From: Karalla daura | Taxonomy: Eukaryota > Chordata > Actinopteri > Chaetodontiformes > Leiognathidae | Reading direction: 5' to 3' | DNA length: 64,000 nt | NCBI GenBank assembly: GCA_029224185.1 | Contig: CM055188.1 | Span: forward strand, 6,945,001-7,009,000 | Shown: positions 45,157-57,600 of the stretch, one piece after another | Numbering within the stretch: position 1 is the stretch's first letter | How the letters are laid out: every line of letters begins with the position of its first letter | Notes under the pieces: generated by a model | The model's input: the letters and a program-made list of their open reading frames with translations, nothing else | What the model was told of the DNA's origin: nothing | The model's database searches: none | Translations under genes and position numbers: made by a program

Positions 45157-46956
45157 CTGTTCATACAAAAAGACCAAGATAAAAAGACTTTTACATGAAG
45201 AGTTTTACATGCTGTTCACATACATTGTTGCTTGAATCTTGAAAGCAAGTACGAAATCTCTCATAACATCTCACAATGTTGTCTCAAGCTCTTAATATAG
45301 CTTGACCACTGCTCATAAGCAGATCAATCTCAAGATGCAGTTGATATTTTTCCGATGGTGAGAATCTGTAATGTCTATCATTGTTTTTGTTGAAGTGGCT
45401 CAAGGCATTGGTTTGGTTCAAATAAAAATAGTAAACAGTAAGACGTAAGTACAATTTGTCAGTTTAAATGGGGTTGCAACTATTATTAAGACCTATGTTG
45501 TTTTACATGTGCCGAACAAAAAAAAAGGTGCTGAACAATGAATCACATCAAATTTAAATCAGCATCTTCAGTGCTTTGGCCTACCTACCTGTGTTTTGTG
45601 CAATTACAAGAATGCCAAAGCAAATCGGATCTGATCTAGAAATAGAGTCTGAAATCTTGAGTCGGTAACTCAATCTCGACTCTAAATTAAGGAATTCTTG
45701 TGATCACTAAATACTTAACATTCTTTTTGTAGTTTCCAGAGAGTGACCAGACTCATTTTGCAGTCAGTAGGTCACATACCTCATAAAACTCTCATGACTC
45801 AGGAAGTGGGTGAAACTGCTGACTGCAAATGTAATATTCGTCACAACCATCGTTGTTGTGTTGCCCCCTTTCTAACTCTTAATTTTCTGTAGAAATATTG
45901 AAGTGCTTAAGAGAAGTAGATTTTCCCTTTTTTTCCTAATTGCTGAATCAAAGTCGTCCTGAAACTATGAAACAGCCCTCCTTGGTAATCAAGCAAGCTC
46001 TAACTCAGTTGCATTGATCACTCTGTAGCTAATAGTTAGTTGATTGCTCATGTTTTGCAACCATATTCAAGCCTCAGACACCAGCTGTCCAAGTGGTGAC
46101 AGAAGAAATGATCTTCAGCAAGTACAGACACCTGAAAACAGTGGTATATTCACATATGGTATCAAGGGTTGGACACTGACAGAAATTATGTTGTGGCTGA
46201 TCAATGGAATATCATTCTTGTATAATTATGTTTAATGACTAATAATCATTAGTGCCTGGTGTTGTAAATCATGTATACAATGTGTTTTTTGTTTTTTCTA
46301 GAATAGTCAGGTTTTACCAAAACTTTGCACTTTTCACCATGCTTCCATTACTTTTTTATGATCAAATTTAGTGACAGGAGCCGCTTGCCCTAGGATTAAA
46401 GTTGATTGTTCCATAGCCTGATGAAATTAATCAAAGATTTATTGGCTGTCCTGCTTTGAAATATTGGTTCATAACTCTGAACCTATTTTTGTCTGAGAGA
46501 GAAAATAGCTGTGCCAAGGGTGTGAAAACTAAACTGATTTATAACTTGTTACGTCTGTCCTGAAACTCGAAGCGTTAGATAAACAAAAGATGAACTTTCC
46601 AATGATTTACTTCCATTTCTCAGATGAATGGTAATTAAACTTGTTAAAACTTGGTATAACTCTCGGATTGGTCTATAATATCCGATAAGGTTAATATTAT
46701 GTATATACAATCTATTTCTGTGGTATTTCTGTGTATCAGTCACTCTTCAGCCAACTTCTTATGTGTATAACTGCTCATCTGGACTGTTTTGACGACAAAC
46801 ATGCCTTAACCTTATCACAAATTCCATTCTGGGATGAATAAAGCACTTATCTCATCTTGTATACCAAACACATATTTATATGCAGAGGTTTACAGTGTGA
46901 ATAAGATAATGATGAAATATCTAAGGCTGTTCATGAGTAAAGCTAAATGTACTTAC
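45157..46956. other. Copy C upstream intron or intergenic DNA
   Basis: No family exon, repeat terminus or RNA gene recognised between coding exon 1 and the candidate 5' exon. Confidence 0.45.
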
Positions 46957-47020
46957 TATTTAATTTGCAAACTGCTGATCTCTGCTGTGTGTTGCGAGCC
47001 TGGTTCCAGTTGATCCTTGA
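46957..47020 (-). promoter_or_regulatory. Possible 5' UTR exon and promoter of copy C
   Basis: On the minus strand, ATG-free sequence (CACACAGCAGAGATCAGCAG, then AAATTAAATA) meets a consensus GTAAGT donor at 46956-46955. A CCTATAG TATA-like element lies at about 47149-47156. Distance to coding exon 1 is 1.8 kb. The transcript start is not determined. Confidence 0.3.
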
Positions 47021-48044
47021 GTGGGAGCTTGTCGTTTTGAAGGAGTGTAAAGCCTTTCAGAGCTCTTGTAGCAACCTAACCCACTTCTTTTTTTTTGTGC
47101 TGTGCCTCTTGGGGATAGGTTTACGGACATGCACCTTGGCCCTAAAGTGCTATAGGTTCTTGAAAAGGGAGCACCAAAGGAGAGGCTGCTGTGAAGACTC
47201 TTAATCCCTCCCTCAAAACTACAATTTCAGCTCTTGCACTGCTGAGGGGTGCTTTTTGCCTTCTCTCATTAAGTCTCATGAGGAGTGAGCCATGAGTTGG
47301 GCTTCTTAATTGAACACCTAGGCAGGCTTATCATCACTGCATCGTTAAACTAGAGGTAAGTGTTATTAAAATTAATTAACAGTCACATTTTTTCATATTT
47401 ATTGCATGAGTTTGTATAGCAAGGTTAACGGAGTATATGTAAAAATCAGTCAAATTAAATTCAATCAATAAACCTTTCTTATCAAAGCTTTTACGATTAA
47501 CTTGATGTTCGCTGTTCTTATTCCATCGTACATTAAAAACTGACCATAATAGAATACAACATAACAGAATTGAAATGAATATGTCTTTATTCATGCCACA
47601 ATGGGAACATTTCACTGAAATGGGACATCGTCCTCAAAAAGCAGAAATGATATGCTCAACATCATTTTGATAATACTGAGCTACCTTTTTTGTTTTGTTT
47701 TGTGTCATTGGATTGAAACATAATGTACATAAGCTGCAAAGTAGCATTATTTCAGTACTATGAGAAGCATTTCTCTTGTGTCACCCTGCACTAGTCAGTC
47801 ATGTTTTAGCCATGGGTGTAACTTTTCACGTCCTGATTCTAAACTTGGACATGTCTGACTCCACAGAAATGCTTGTGGGGTAATAAAAAAAGACAGACAT
47901 AAATTATTTTTTAAACCTTCATGGAAATTGGCAAATGGCATGAATTCGGGTGTTCTAGTATATATGTGCATATTCTATAAAGTATTTGTGATTTTCAATT
48001 CAAATGCAGATCAAAGCCCACATCAAATTAGCATTATTGCAGTC
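47021..48044. other. Intergenic DNA between copies C and D
   Basis: AT-rich. The only structure noted is the TATA-like element near 47150. Confidence 0.45.
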
Positions 48045-48050
48045 TTTATT
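48045..48050 (-). terminator. Predicted poly(A) signal of copy D
   Basis: AATAAA on the minus strand, about 540 bases after the copy D stop. A second AATAAA overlaps the stop codon itself (48588-48593) and is probably too early to serve. Confidence 0.4.
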
Positions 48051-48588
48051 TACACCAAACCATCTTTAGAATAAACTGTAACACTCAGTATTGTAATTTT
48101 TTCAGTATTCCTTCTCATCTCTGTTTCAGCTAAAGTGGCAACTTCAAGTCCACATTCACAGAAAGCAATTGTGATACACATGAAGAGAAACCAGCTAAAA
48201 AAAAACAAACGGACAGAAAAGACACCTAAGAAAATCATTTTTAAAATCAACTGACCACTGCTACACATCAAATGAATGTAAATTTAAATGCTAACATGCA
48301 TATTATGACATAGTATGCAAATTCATTTAAGTATTTCAAACTTCAGTTGCATTAGGATCGTGGAGTATGAATCAAAGCAAATAAAATAAGTCACTTTCAA
48401 AGGCTTCAATTTTTGACCTATTGTAATGTTTAAGACCATATTGTATCCTTATTTCTTTAATTAAATGTTCAAATGAATAATTTTGGAATCAGTTAACAAC
48501 CTAAAGGTATGGTGTCATGGGTGCGGAGTAATAGTTCATGCTAGTTTGTTTCTGCTTTCAGAGCACTTATATCCTCTTCTGTCTTTCT

Positions 48589-48593
48589 TTATT
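48589..48593 (-). CDS. igfn1: copy D terminal exon: completes one Glu codon, then stop
   Basis: The acceptor TTTTTTTTCAG is followed by AA TAA; with the carried G this gives Glu then stop. The stop lies inside an AATAAA hexamer. Confidence 0.75.
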
Positions 48594-51500
48594 CTGAAAA
48601 AAAAGTTTCAGAGATTAGTGACATGCTATCTTTCAGCATCTTTTAAATGTGGGTAAACTCCAGGAAAGATTTACCTCTGACTGTCAGTTTAGTGGCGCAT
48701 TCAGCCCTGCCCAGGGCGTTGTCTGCAACAACCTTGTACTCCCCGGTGTCCTTAGGTCCAACCCTCAATATGAGCAGAGAACAGACTCCACAGGTGTTGG
48801 AAATGAAGTAGTTAGTGTTGGTATTCAGACTGATGTTGTTGCGGAGCCAAGTCACATGAGGTGTCGGATCCCCTTTTATAGCACAACTCATGTAGCATTC
48901 ATACCCCTGGGGGGCAGTGTGCAGTTTCAATGGGACAATGAACTTGGGAGGACACTGCAGGTTGCAGACCTTTGACTCTGGCATATTCAAAGTAAACTTT
49001 TCTGAAAGAAAAAGGAAAAGAGAAAAGCACGCATGAAATGCAGGTCATAAGAGATTTAGCCACACTGCAGAAGAAAGTGTCTTAACACCTCTTCCTGTCA
49101 CAGCTCTACAGGTACGGCGTTATGATATATCAACTAACAGGAAAGAAAAGACAAGACATAAAGAGATGCAGAAAACATGCATTAATGTTTTACTGTGGCT
49201 CTTTTTGTCTTTTCCATACCTCACATGCCCAGCATATTATAAACTCTACATTTTTCTACCATTCATTTTACATTCATGTACCTTTTTTACTAGAAATCAG
49301 CCACTTAGGTGATTCAGAGGGTTTGGAGGAGCCCATGTCGTTCTTTGCATAGACCCTGAACTGGTATTCCCTGCCGGGCATTATGTTGCAGGCTGTGAAT
49401 CTATTGTTGAAGATGTGATCTGCAACAGTGTGCCATTGTCTCTTGTAGGAATCACGCTTCATCACCATATAATGCAGCCTATCATCACGTTTCTCATCTG
49501 GTGATGGAGTCCATGAAATGGTCACTGTTCCAGGTACGTTTTCATCAACATCCACAGGACCCGGTGGTTTAGGCTCATCTGAAATTCAAATGTATTTTTT
49601 GTTGCTTTAATCTCAACAGTAAATGGAAAAATAAGTAATTATTTATGCAGCCCTTCACCAAACTCACCTGTGACTCTAATTTCAACACTGAATGTTTCTT
49701 GGCCAACAATGTTCTTAACAATAATTGTGTAGATTCCAGTGTCTGAGCGCTCAGAGGAAGGAATCAGAAGTTGGGATGTGCTCTCCGTGTTGCTGATGGT
49801 AACCTTCTTAGACACTGGTGCTCCATCTTTCTGCCAGGTAATATCAGGCCATGGAGATGCCTACAAAGAATTTTAAAGACATTTTTCTTTTTAATGTTTT
49901 TAGGTTTGCCACAAGATATAAACAGTAACTAGTTGACTTAATTCTGAAAGTACCTCAAAGTTAATATTGAATCGTGCAGAATTTCCAGCTCTCACCACCA
50001 TGAAACTCTTGATTTTGGCATCTGTGAATCTTGGTCTCACTGGATAGAAATCAAAGTAATCATTAACAGAATTATACATTTAAAAAAAGGTGGTGAAAAT
50101 AGTGAAAAATATGACATTTACTTGACTTGAAATTAGCATGAATTTGATGATATGAACAATGAACTGAAGTGAAATCACAATATTGCAACGTTTTGACACA
50201 ATGAACTTTCAGGTGTATTTCTCTACCTGGAGGGGGCATAGCAAGGATATAATTATCCAGCTCCTGTGGCTCTCCTTCTCCTCCATCATTAGTAGCAATG
50301 ACTCTCACCCAGTACATGGCCATTGACTTCATGCCTTTCACCGTGTAGGAAGTCATGGTTATTACATTTGAATTGCAGCGATCCCATTCTGTGTTTTCTG
50401 CAGGCCTGATCTCCACGAAATACCCCTTTGCTTCATCCTCAACCCCTTCAATGTCCTTGGGTTTTGTCCAAGACAAGGACAGGGTTGTGTAAGTGGAATC
50501 TGTCACTTTAAAGTCTAGGACTTTACCAGGGGGCTCTGTAACACAGAATCTATCGTCATTACTACAATCTGTAGGCTCTGAAATGTCATATAAATATTCA
50601 GTGATCATATTTTGAAATGTCCACTTACTTTTTGGGTCTCTAGCAAACACAAACTCAGATGGTGTACTGAATTCACCTGCTCCAGAGTTATTGATTGCTG
50701 ATACACGGAATTCATATTCCATGCCCTCAACCACATCTTTAACTGCAAAACCCTTGGCTGCAGGGGAAGTCCACGTGCAAAGACAGGAACAAGAGCATTC
50801 ATTATTTTTAACGTTGTCTTTGTGTTGGGGCGTGTCATGATAAGACCATCCAATGCTGGTATTTTCAGAATTAAAATGTAACCTTTGATCATTTCTTCAG
50901 GTGGGTTTACAGGACCCCATATGTTGCTCCCCTTCTTTCGTTTCTCAAGGTTGTATCCCAGAATATTGGTTCCTCCAGTGTTTGCAGGTGGAGACCAAGA
51001 TAGGGTGATGCAGTCCTTGAAAGCAGTGACAACCTTTGGTGCCGATGGAGGCCCTGGATATGCTTTAAATAGAGAAGAAAGTCACCCCTTGATCTGAAAC
51101 TGTCTTGTGTGGAAAGAGACACACTGAAATTTCTCCATACAACATAATTCAATGGGTGATGGCACAGTCTTATAATGCATGTGATGAAGGGGCTGCTCAG
51201 CTGGCAACTGTTTAATTACTGTGGCTGGTGAGCCACAAACTCCTTCAAACAAACCACCTACACTATGTTCACACATTCAGTACAAAGATACATCTCTGTA
51301 GTTGTGCTTTGTATCCTTGAGCAGAGCACATATTAATAAGAGCACCTGAATGGGTGGTGCAACATAAATGAAGAGAAACAGTGGCATCCTCAGTTCAACA
51401 CAGTTGAGATGATGTGCTACTGGTTCACTGAAAATGACAAGCTGAACTGAATGCATAAAGTCCATGAGCACTTTCCTTCAGTCATTAACCAATCATAGGT

Positions 51501-51639
51501 ATAAACTTTGTTCTAAATATTTCTCCTGTTTTGTTGGTGTTATAACCAGGGCACTAAATTAATATTTTTAAACAGGCAATGTGGACTGTAAGTTATCAGT
51601 TACCAGATATTAAAAATATGAAATATTCTATGGCCGAGT

Positions 51640-51696
<57 letters not shown>

Positions 51697-54600
51697 GGGG
51701 GGTTCGCGGTGGGCAGGACGGTAAGGTTTTATTGTGAAAATTTAACCCACATCTGGTGGGTTTGGGTCTGGTGGGTGTTAAGTCCTAATTTAGAGCATTG
51801 TCCGTGTGAATTTACCTTTTGTACCCGCTTGAATGTCTTCTGTTTCCATCAACTCACTGGTACCCATCTCAGTTTCCACTCTGAGCCGATAGCAGTACCT
51901 TCTTCCATGGTCTACATCAAGATCCCTGTATTTGGCCTCTGGACCAATTGGTCCCACCTTTTTCCAAGTATTGCGACCCACCTGATTTCGCTCTAGGATA
52001 TAGTTGTCAATCTTGCAGCCACCACTGTCTTTCGGTGGCCTCCATTTGAACTCAATTGCAGAGGCAGATGCTTCAACAATTTCAAGAGGTCCCATTGGAG
52101 GAGTGGGTTTGTCTGTTAAAGTAAAATAGATGATAGAATTTTAACTCTGGTGACAATTGAATCCAGTCTGACAAGACCACTTTTCCTACATATGAACTCC
52201 TATAAATGCTTGAATAATGTGCATACCCAGTACAATTAGCTGGCTGAAGGCTTCAACCGTGCCAAACTCATTTTTGAGTTTTATCTTGATTTCACCACTG
52301 TCCTTGCGCTGCAGTTTGGTCAGAAGCAGCCGGCTGTAGCCTTCTCCATGTTCCAGCTTGATGTTTGATTCATCTGAAAGCTCTTCCCCATCAAGATACC
52401 ACTGTACTTTTATAGGGTCCCGACCAATGTAAGGTAATTTAAAGGTAGCTTTTTGTCCTTTTTTGACAGTGACAGTATTTTTAAATGTCTCCAATTCTTC
52501 AGCATCAAATCTGGGTGGATCTGCAATGAAGACAATGTAGCAGTCCAAAATAAGCAGTGTAATACACTGACATTAATGTACAATGCACATACACGCACAT
52601 ACACACACATGCACACACAAACACACATACATTATTGTATGTTTTCTTTAATGCATGCATTTGTCATGTCATGTCATGTCATGTCATGTTCAGTTGTCAT
52701 TGTGTACCTTCAACTACAATCAAAGCTTCTGTCTTCCGTCCATCTGCCTCAAATTTATATTTCCCAGCAAATTCTTCTGTGACTTTGTGAATTTTCAGCT
52801 TGTGAAAACTTCCTTCTTTTGTAATAGTTATACCTTCACATGATTTAATCTGTAAAATTCAAACATTACTGTTTTAAAGCAACAATAGAAATATCAACTG
52901 ATACTCTTTGATATATGTACATATGATCACTGTCTTCTCTTCTCCAGTTTTCTATATTGCAGCAAAAACGTAAAAGCCAATTCACCCACAATGACCACAT
53001 GTTGACTCTTAGCTTACCTCATTTCCATCTTTGTACCAGATGCCCTCACAGTCTTCACTGCTCACTTTACACTCCAGCTCTGCTGCTTCTCCAATTATGG
53101 CTTTGCAGTCAGAAAGTCCAGCATGAAAGTGAACTCCTGGGTCTGGGAATTTATCAACCGGTAAGTTAGTAGATGTACATGGCTAACAGGATTTCTGCAC
53201 ACATTCTGTTAAGTTTTGTTAGGTACAGTATATGTAACTGTTACAATTACAATCCAAACAACCCTCTATGGACATTTACACACTTACCTCACTTTTTAGG
53301 TATAGCAAATTTTGCCATTGGTGTCATGTATTTTATAAAGGCATTTGGTTCTAAAAACATGGTTAAGATGCAGATTTAATGTCTGAAAATAGATCTGAAG
53401 AGAAGAGAAGATGAACACATCTCATGTATTTGAAACTTGACAGACATGTCTTCTTTGGGCTGGGGTTCTTGTTTGAGTGAAGCCTTCTCCAGCTTGCAAG
53501 TTTACTGTTGACATGGCACACTTCACAAGAATGCCATCATGAGGTTCTCATTTTCATGTTTTCTTAGAAACTCTTCAAAGAAAGAAACACACCCTCCTGA
53601 AATATAGAATTGTATAGGACAGAACAGTGAAAGCTCCTTCATCAGTTGAGAATATGAGCACATTGCCCATGTGATCTATTTTCAATCTTCAGTATACAAG
53701 AATGGATTTGGAGCATGGTCATCCAGCAGTAAGTGACATCTTGGGTTGTCTTCCATCTTCATATTATGTAAGAGTGTCTTGCAAGAGAGTGGGCTATCAA
53801 GAACACGATCGGTTCTGCTGTTTGAATTATTAACCTCAGAGCACCGACTCATCCTGAATCAATGTTTACAAAGGCAAGCATGAATGTTAACGTAAAGCAC
53901 AGGTGCATTTATACATTACTTAAACACACACACGCAGACCCACACGCACACACGCACGCACACACGCAAGAAAACAACATATTCAAGACACAGTTGGACA
54001 CCAAACAATAAATTGCTCACTGATTTTCAACCAGTATAGATTGTACAAATAAACCGTATAACTAGTGTCGTTATATTAATCACAAAACATAAGACTTAAG
54101 TATGTTTTGATTTATTTCACTGTTATGACAAGTGATGAAATTATGACAATGTGTGACAAAAACCATTAGTGCACAAAATTTGATTAGCATCTCTCAAAGT
54201 CACTCTCAAGGTTAAATTCACTCTTGCTGATCGCTGATCATTCTTAAAAGCCATTTAATCAAATAGGGATCAAATGTAGCATTGTGCACGTTGATCACAC
54301 ACTTTTTATGTTAACCCTCAAATCACTGGAAAAGTCATCTGATCATGAAATGACTTTGTTCAGCGATAGTGCTTCCCATGCAGCAATTAATGCAGCGCCA
54401 GTAATCTTACCACTAACTGTCTCCACGATCAGTGGGCCTTGCCGTGCACGGCTTGAACGCTTGCCAGCTGCTGCTGGCTCACCACCGTCTGCACCCTCAC
54501 CACTCTCAGCAGTTTCAGCTCTGCCTGCTGTTGGCCCGGTGCCATTACCACCACTGGCTTCTGTGTTTTTTGCTTTTCAGTTTTAGGGGATATCATCTTA

Positions 54601-57600
54601 ATTACCATCAATCCAATGTTTCTCATTTGCTGTTGGATATGCCTTACAAATAACATTAATGGAAACAGTCACAATAACAATGAAAAAGTCAACATGTAGC
54701 ATGATAACAAGATTAGCAACAACAACAGAAGTAACAAACAAAAAATCACAACAAATGCAGAAGAAGAGCGTGGTGGAAAAGAGTATCTCCAACTCGCTTT
54801 TCAAGATGGGTTCCCCATTGGTGCCGATCACAGTACAGAAGTAATTAAAGCTTTTACTGTTTTAACTACATTGACATAAAGTATCAAGTTACATTAGTTA
54901 TAACAGAAGAACTCACATAATTTATTGAAATAAAAATTTGGTAGAAATAACGGTGCTAATACAAATCACATTTTCAAAATTTTACCTCAGATGAAGTGGA
55001 ATTCCAAATGCACTACCAGTTCTAGAAGTAAATATACTGTATATAATACATTTAACAATAAATATATTTATTTCTTATTTATTTTTTATGATTTATTTTT
55101 TATTTGAATCTGCAAATAAACTGAAGAGGTTAGCAATTAAGTTATTAAATACATTACCAAGCAGATTTCCAGCGCTGTATAACATGCTTAAAGTCAATAA
55201 CAGCAACATGAGTCATTTTCTTTTACTTAAAAACACGAAAGTTTCTTTTCTTTTAATTTTCACAAGACACCGTAAATGATCCCAGCTTGAAAACATCTAT
55301 TGGTGTAGATGATTCACCTCTTTCCCTTTCCCCACTTTAAGATCACAAACTTGTACATAATTCAAAGAAGGTATATTCAACAAAAATAAGACAAACAGAC
55401 CTACAAACACAAAAGCACATGTTACACACAAACACAAATATAGAACATGTCTATATTTAATAAGGGGTTAGATGAAGAGAATGCAGAATAAAGCACTGCA
55501 TAAACATACTGATTTCTGCTTCTCTGAAGAGGCAAACAAAGATATATACAATTATTCCCTTAATCAATGTTTGCCCTTAATTAATTATCTGCTAAAATTA
55601 GCAGATAGTTAATAAGTAAATACACAAAGCTTCTGTCAAACCTAAATCATCCTTTTTTAATGAAGGCTCTAATCCTGCATAGCTCACGCTACAATCTCAC
55701 TGGATAGAATAAGTTCTATCACTGACACTTCACAGGACTGGTCTGAATTGGTTTGGTTTCAATGTTGCTTGGGCCACATAAAGCTTTATAGCTTAAACTA
55801 AACCTAAAGGTTTGTGAAGTGTCAGGTCTCAAATTGGTCAGTGTTATACGATTGTTAATTCAGCTCTGTCTAAGTTAGGAAGAGCTTAGAGTATCCTACA
55901 GTTCTGTTGCATATATCGAAGTCATTTTCATTCCCAAATGACTTCCACAGTCAGTCAACTGTCTCTACTACATGCAACCTATGACATCTCTTACCAACAA
56001 CAGCTTCTTCAACCTCCTCAATTTTCTTTTTGGCACGTTTTCCTTTTTTCTTAGGTTTTTCACCTTGTAGATTTGTGGTTTCGTCATCAATATTATCTCC
56101 TATTAGTGATAATAAATGGCAGCTTTATACAATGTCATCCATATCAATACATTAATGCTCATCTAATGATGAGTGCACTGAAGAACAAATGTAATACTAT
56201 GATAACTGCACTCTGGAACTCTCTTTTTAGTCAAAGCACATGGGCTGTGATTTAAATGTTTTGATTTGGAGAAAAAAAACTTGTGTTAGTTAATTGCATT
56301 TTGTAAAGACAGAGAGATTAGTAGTTATTTATGATTTTTTTTTTGAGTTCATGACTCAAGACTTAAAGACAAGCATTGTTTGTGTTAAAGGGTTCATAAG
56401 TCAAGAAGAGATTGTGAAAAACATCCTAGAGAACATTCAGAGGAGTATTTCCATTGTAATATTTTGCTGTTGAAGCTTTTAACATACTTGGAATGTAAAT
56501 AAGTATCTTACCTACAACTGTATCTGGAACAAGTGGGCCTTCTCTCATGCGTCTCCTCCGTTTGCCTCCCTTTCCACCCTCGCCATCCTCTCCTTCTTCC
56601 TCATCTTCTTCTCCTTCTCCTCCTTCTCCACGTCCTTTTCCTTTTCCTTTTCCTTCTCCCGTAATATCTTCATCAGAATCTTCAAATGAATCCCCCAGAT
56701 CATCACCTGATCCTTCTTTCACTCCATCTGCTTCGCCACCTTCCCCACCAGCACCCTTGCCAGCTCCTTCTCCCCCAGCAGCATCTGCACCTGCATCAGC
56801 ACCTGCACCTCCTTTTTTCTTAGTTCTCCTCGCAGCCCCTTCCTGGCTACCCTCTGCTGCCCTTTTTGCCTTTTTTGCTTTGGCCTCAGCTTTGGCTGCA
56901 GCCTTGGCCTCAGCTTTGGCTGCAGCCTCAGCTTTTTTAGCCGCCTCAGCTTCTTGGCGGGCAATTGCTTCAGCAGCCTCCCTCTCAGCTTGAGCTTTCT
57001 TGGCAAGTTCAATTTTTTCCTCCATTTCTTTCTGATATTTTTCTTGCTGTTCCTTTGCTATTTTCATCAAATCGTCATCATTACCACCTCCAGCTACTGT
57101 AGTTTTACGGGCCGCTTTCTTGCCTTTGTTGGAAGGGTCTTTGTCAGCTGTAATTGACATAAGAGGAATTTTCATTTCAAAATTTAACAGTCATGTGATT
57201 AGAAATGTATCCAAGAGTTTTCATGTGTCGAGGCAATAGTTTATTGTACTACAGGAAAACTCCTGAAGACTTTTCAGTGTGGAAAAATTACTTACCTTCA
57301 ACTACGAGCCAGGCATTGCAGGATTTGATTCCTGCCACAGCAGCATAGATACCGGCATCCAAAGGCAAACAGTCTCGGACAATCAGCTTGTGTATAAGCT
57401 TGTCTTCAGAAACACTGATTTCATGTTTTTCACCATGTGTTAGTGGAGCGCTTTTACCAAACCATTTAATCTCAGCCATAGGTGCAGTCAGTACACACTG
57501 AAAGAGGGCATCCTCTCGTTCTTCTGCCTTAACTTCCTGTATTTTGACAGCAAAGTCAACTGGAGGAACTGTATGACAGATGGGAGAGATAAAAAAAGAA

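Noticed and set aside
53284..53345. Exon-like stretch on the minus strand with good acceptor and GTAAGT donor in copy D
   Set aside because: In the required phase its last codon is TGA, so it would truncate the protein; no paralogue has it.
56547..56993. 148-codon Ser/Pro-rich plus-strand ORF opposite the copy D linker
   Set aside because: Same reason: it is a shadow of a low-complexity exon.
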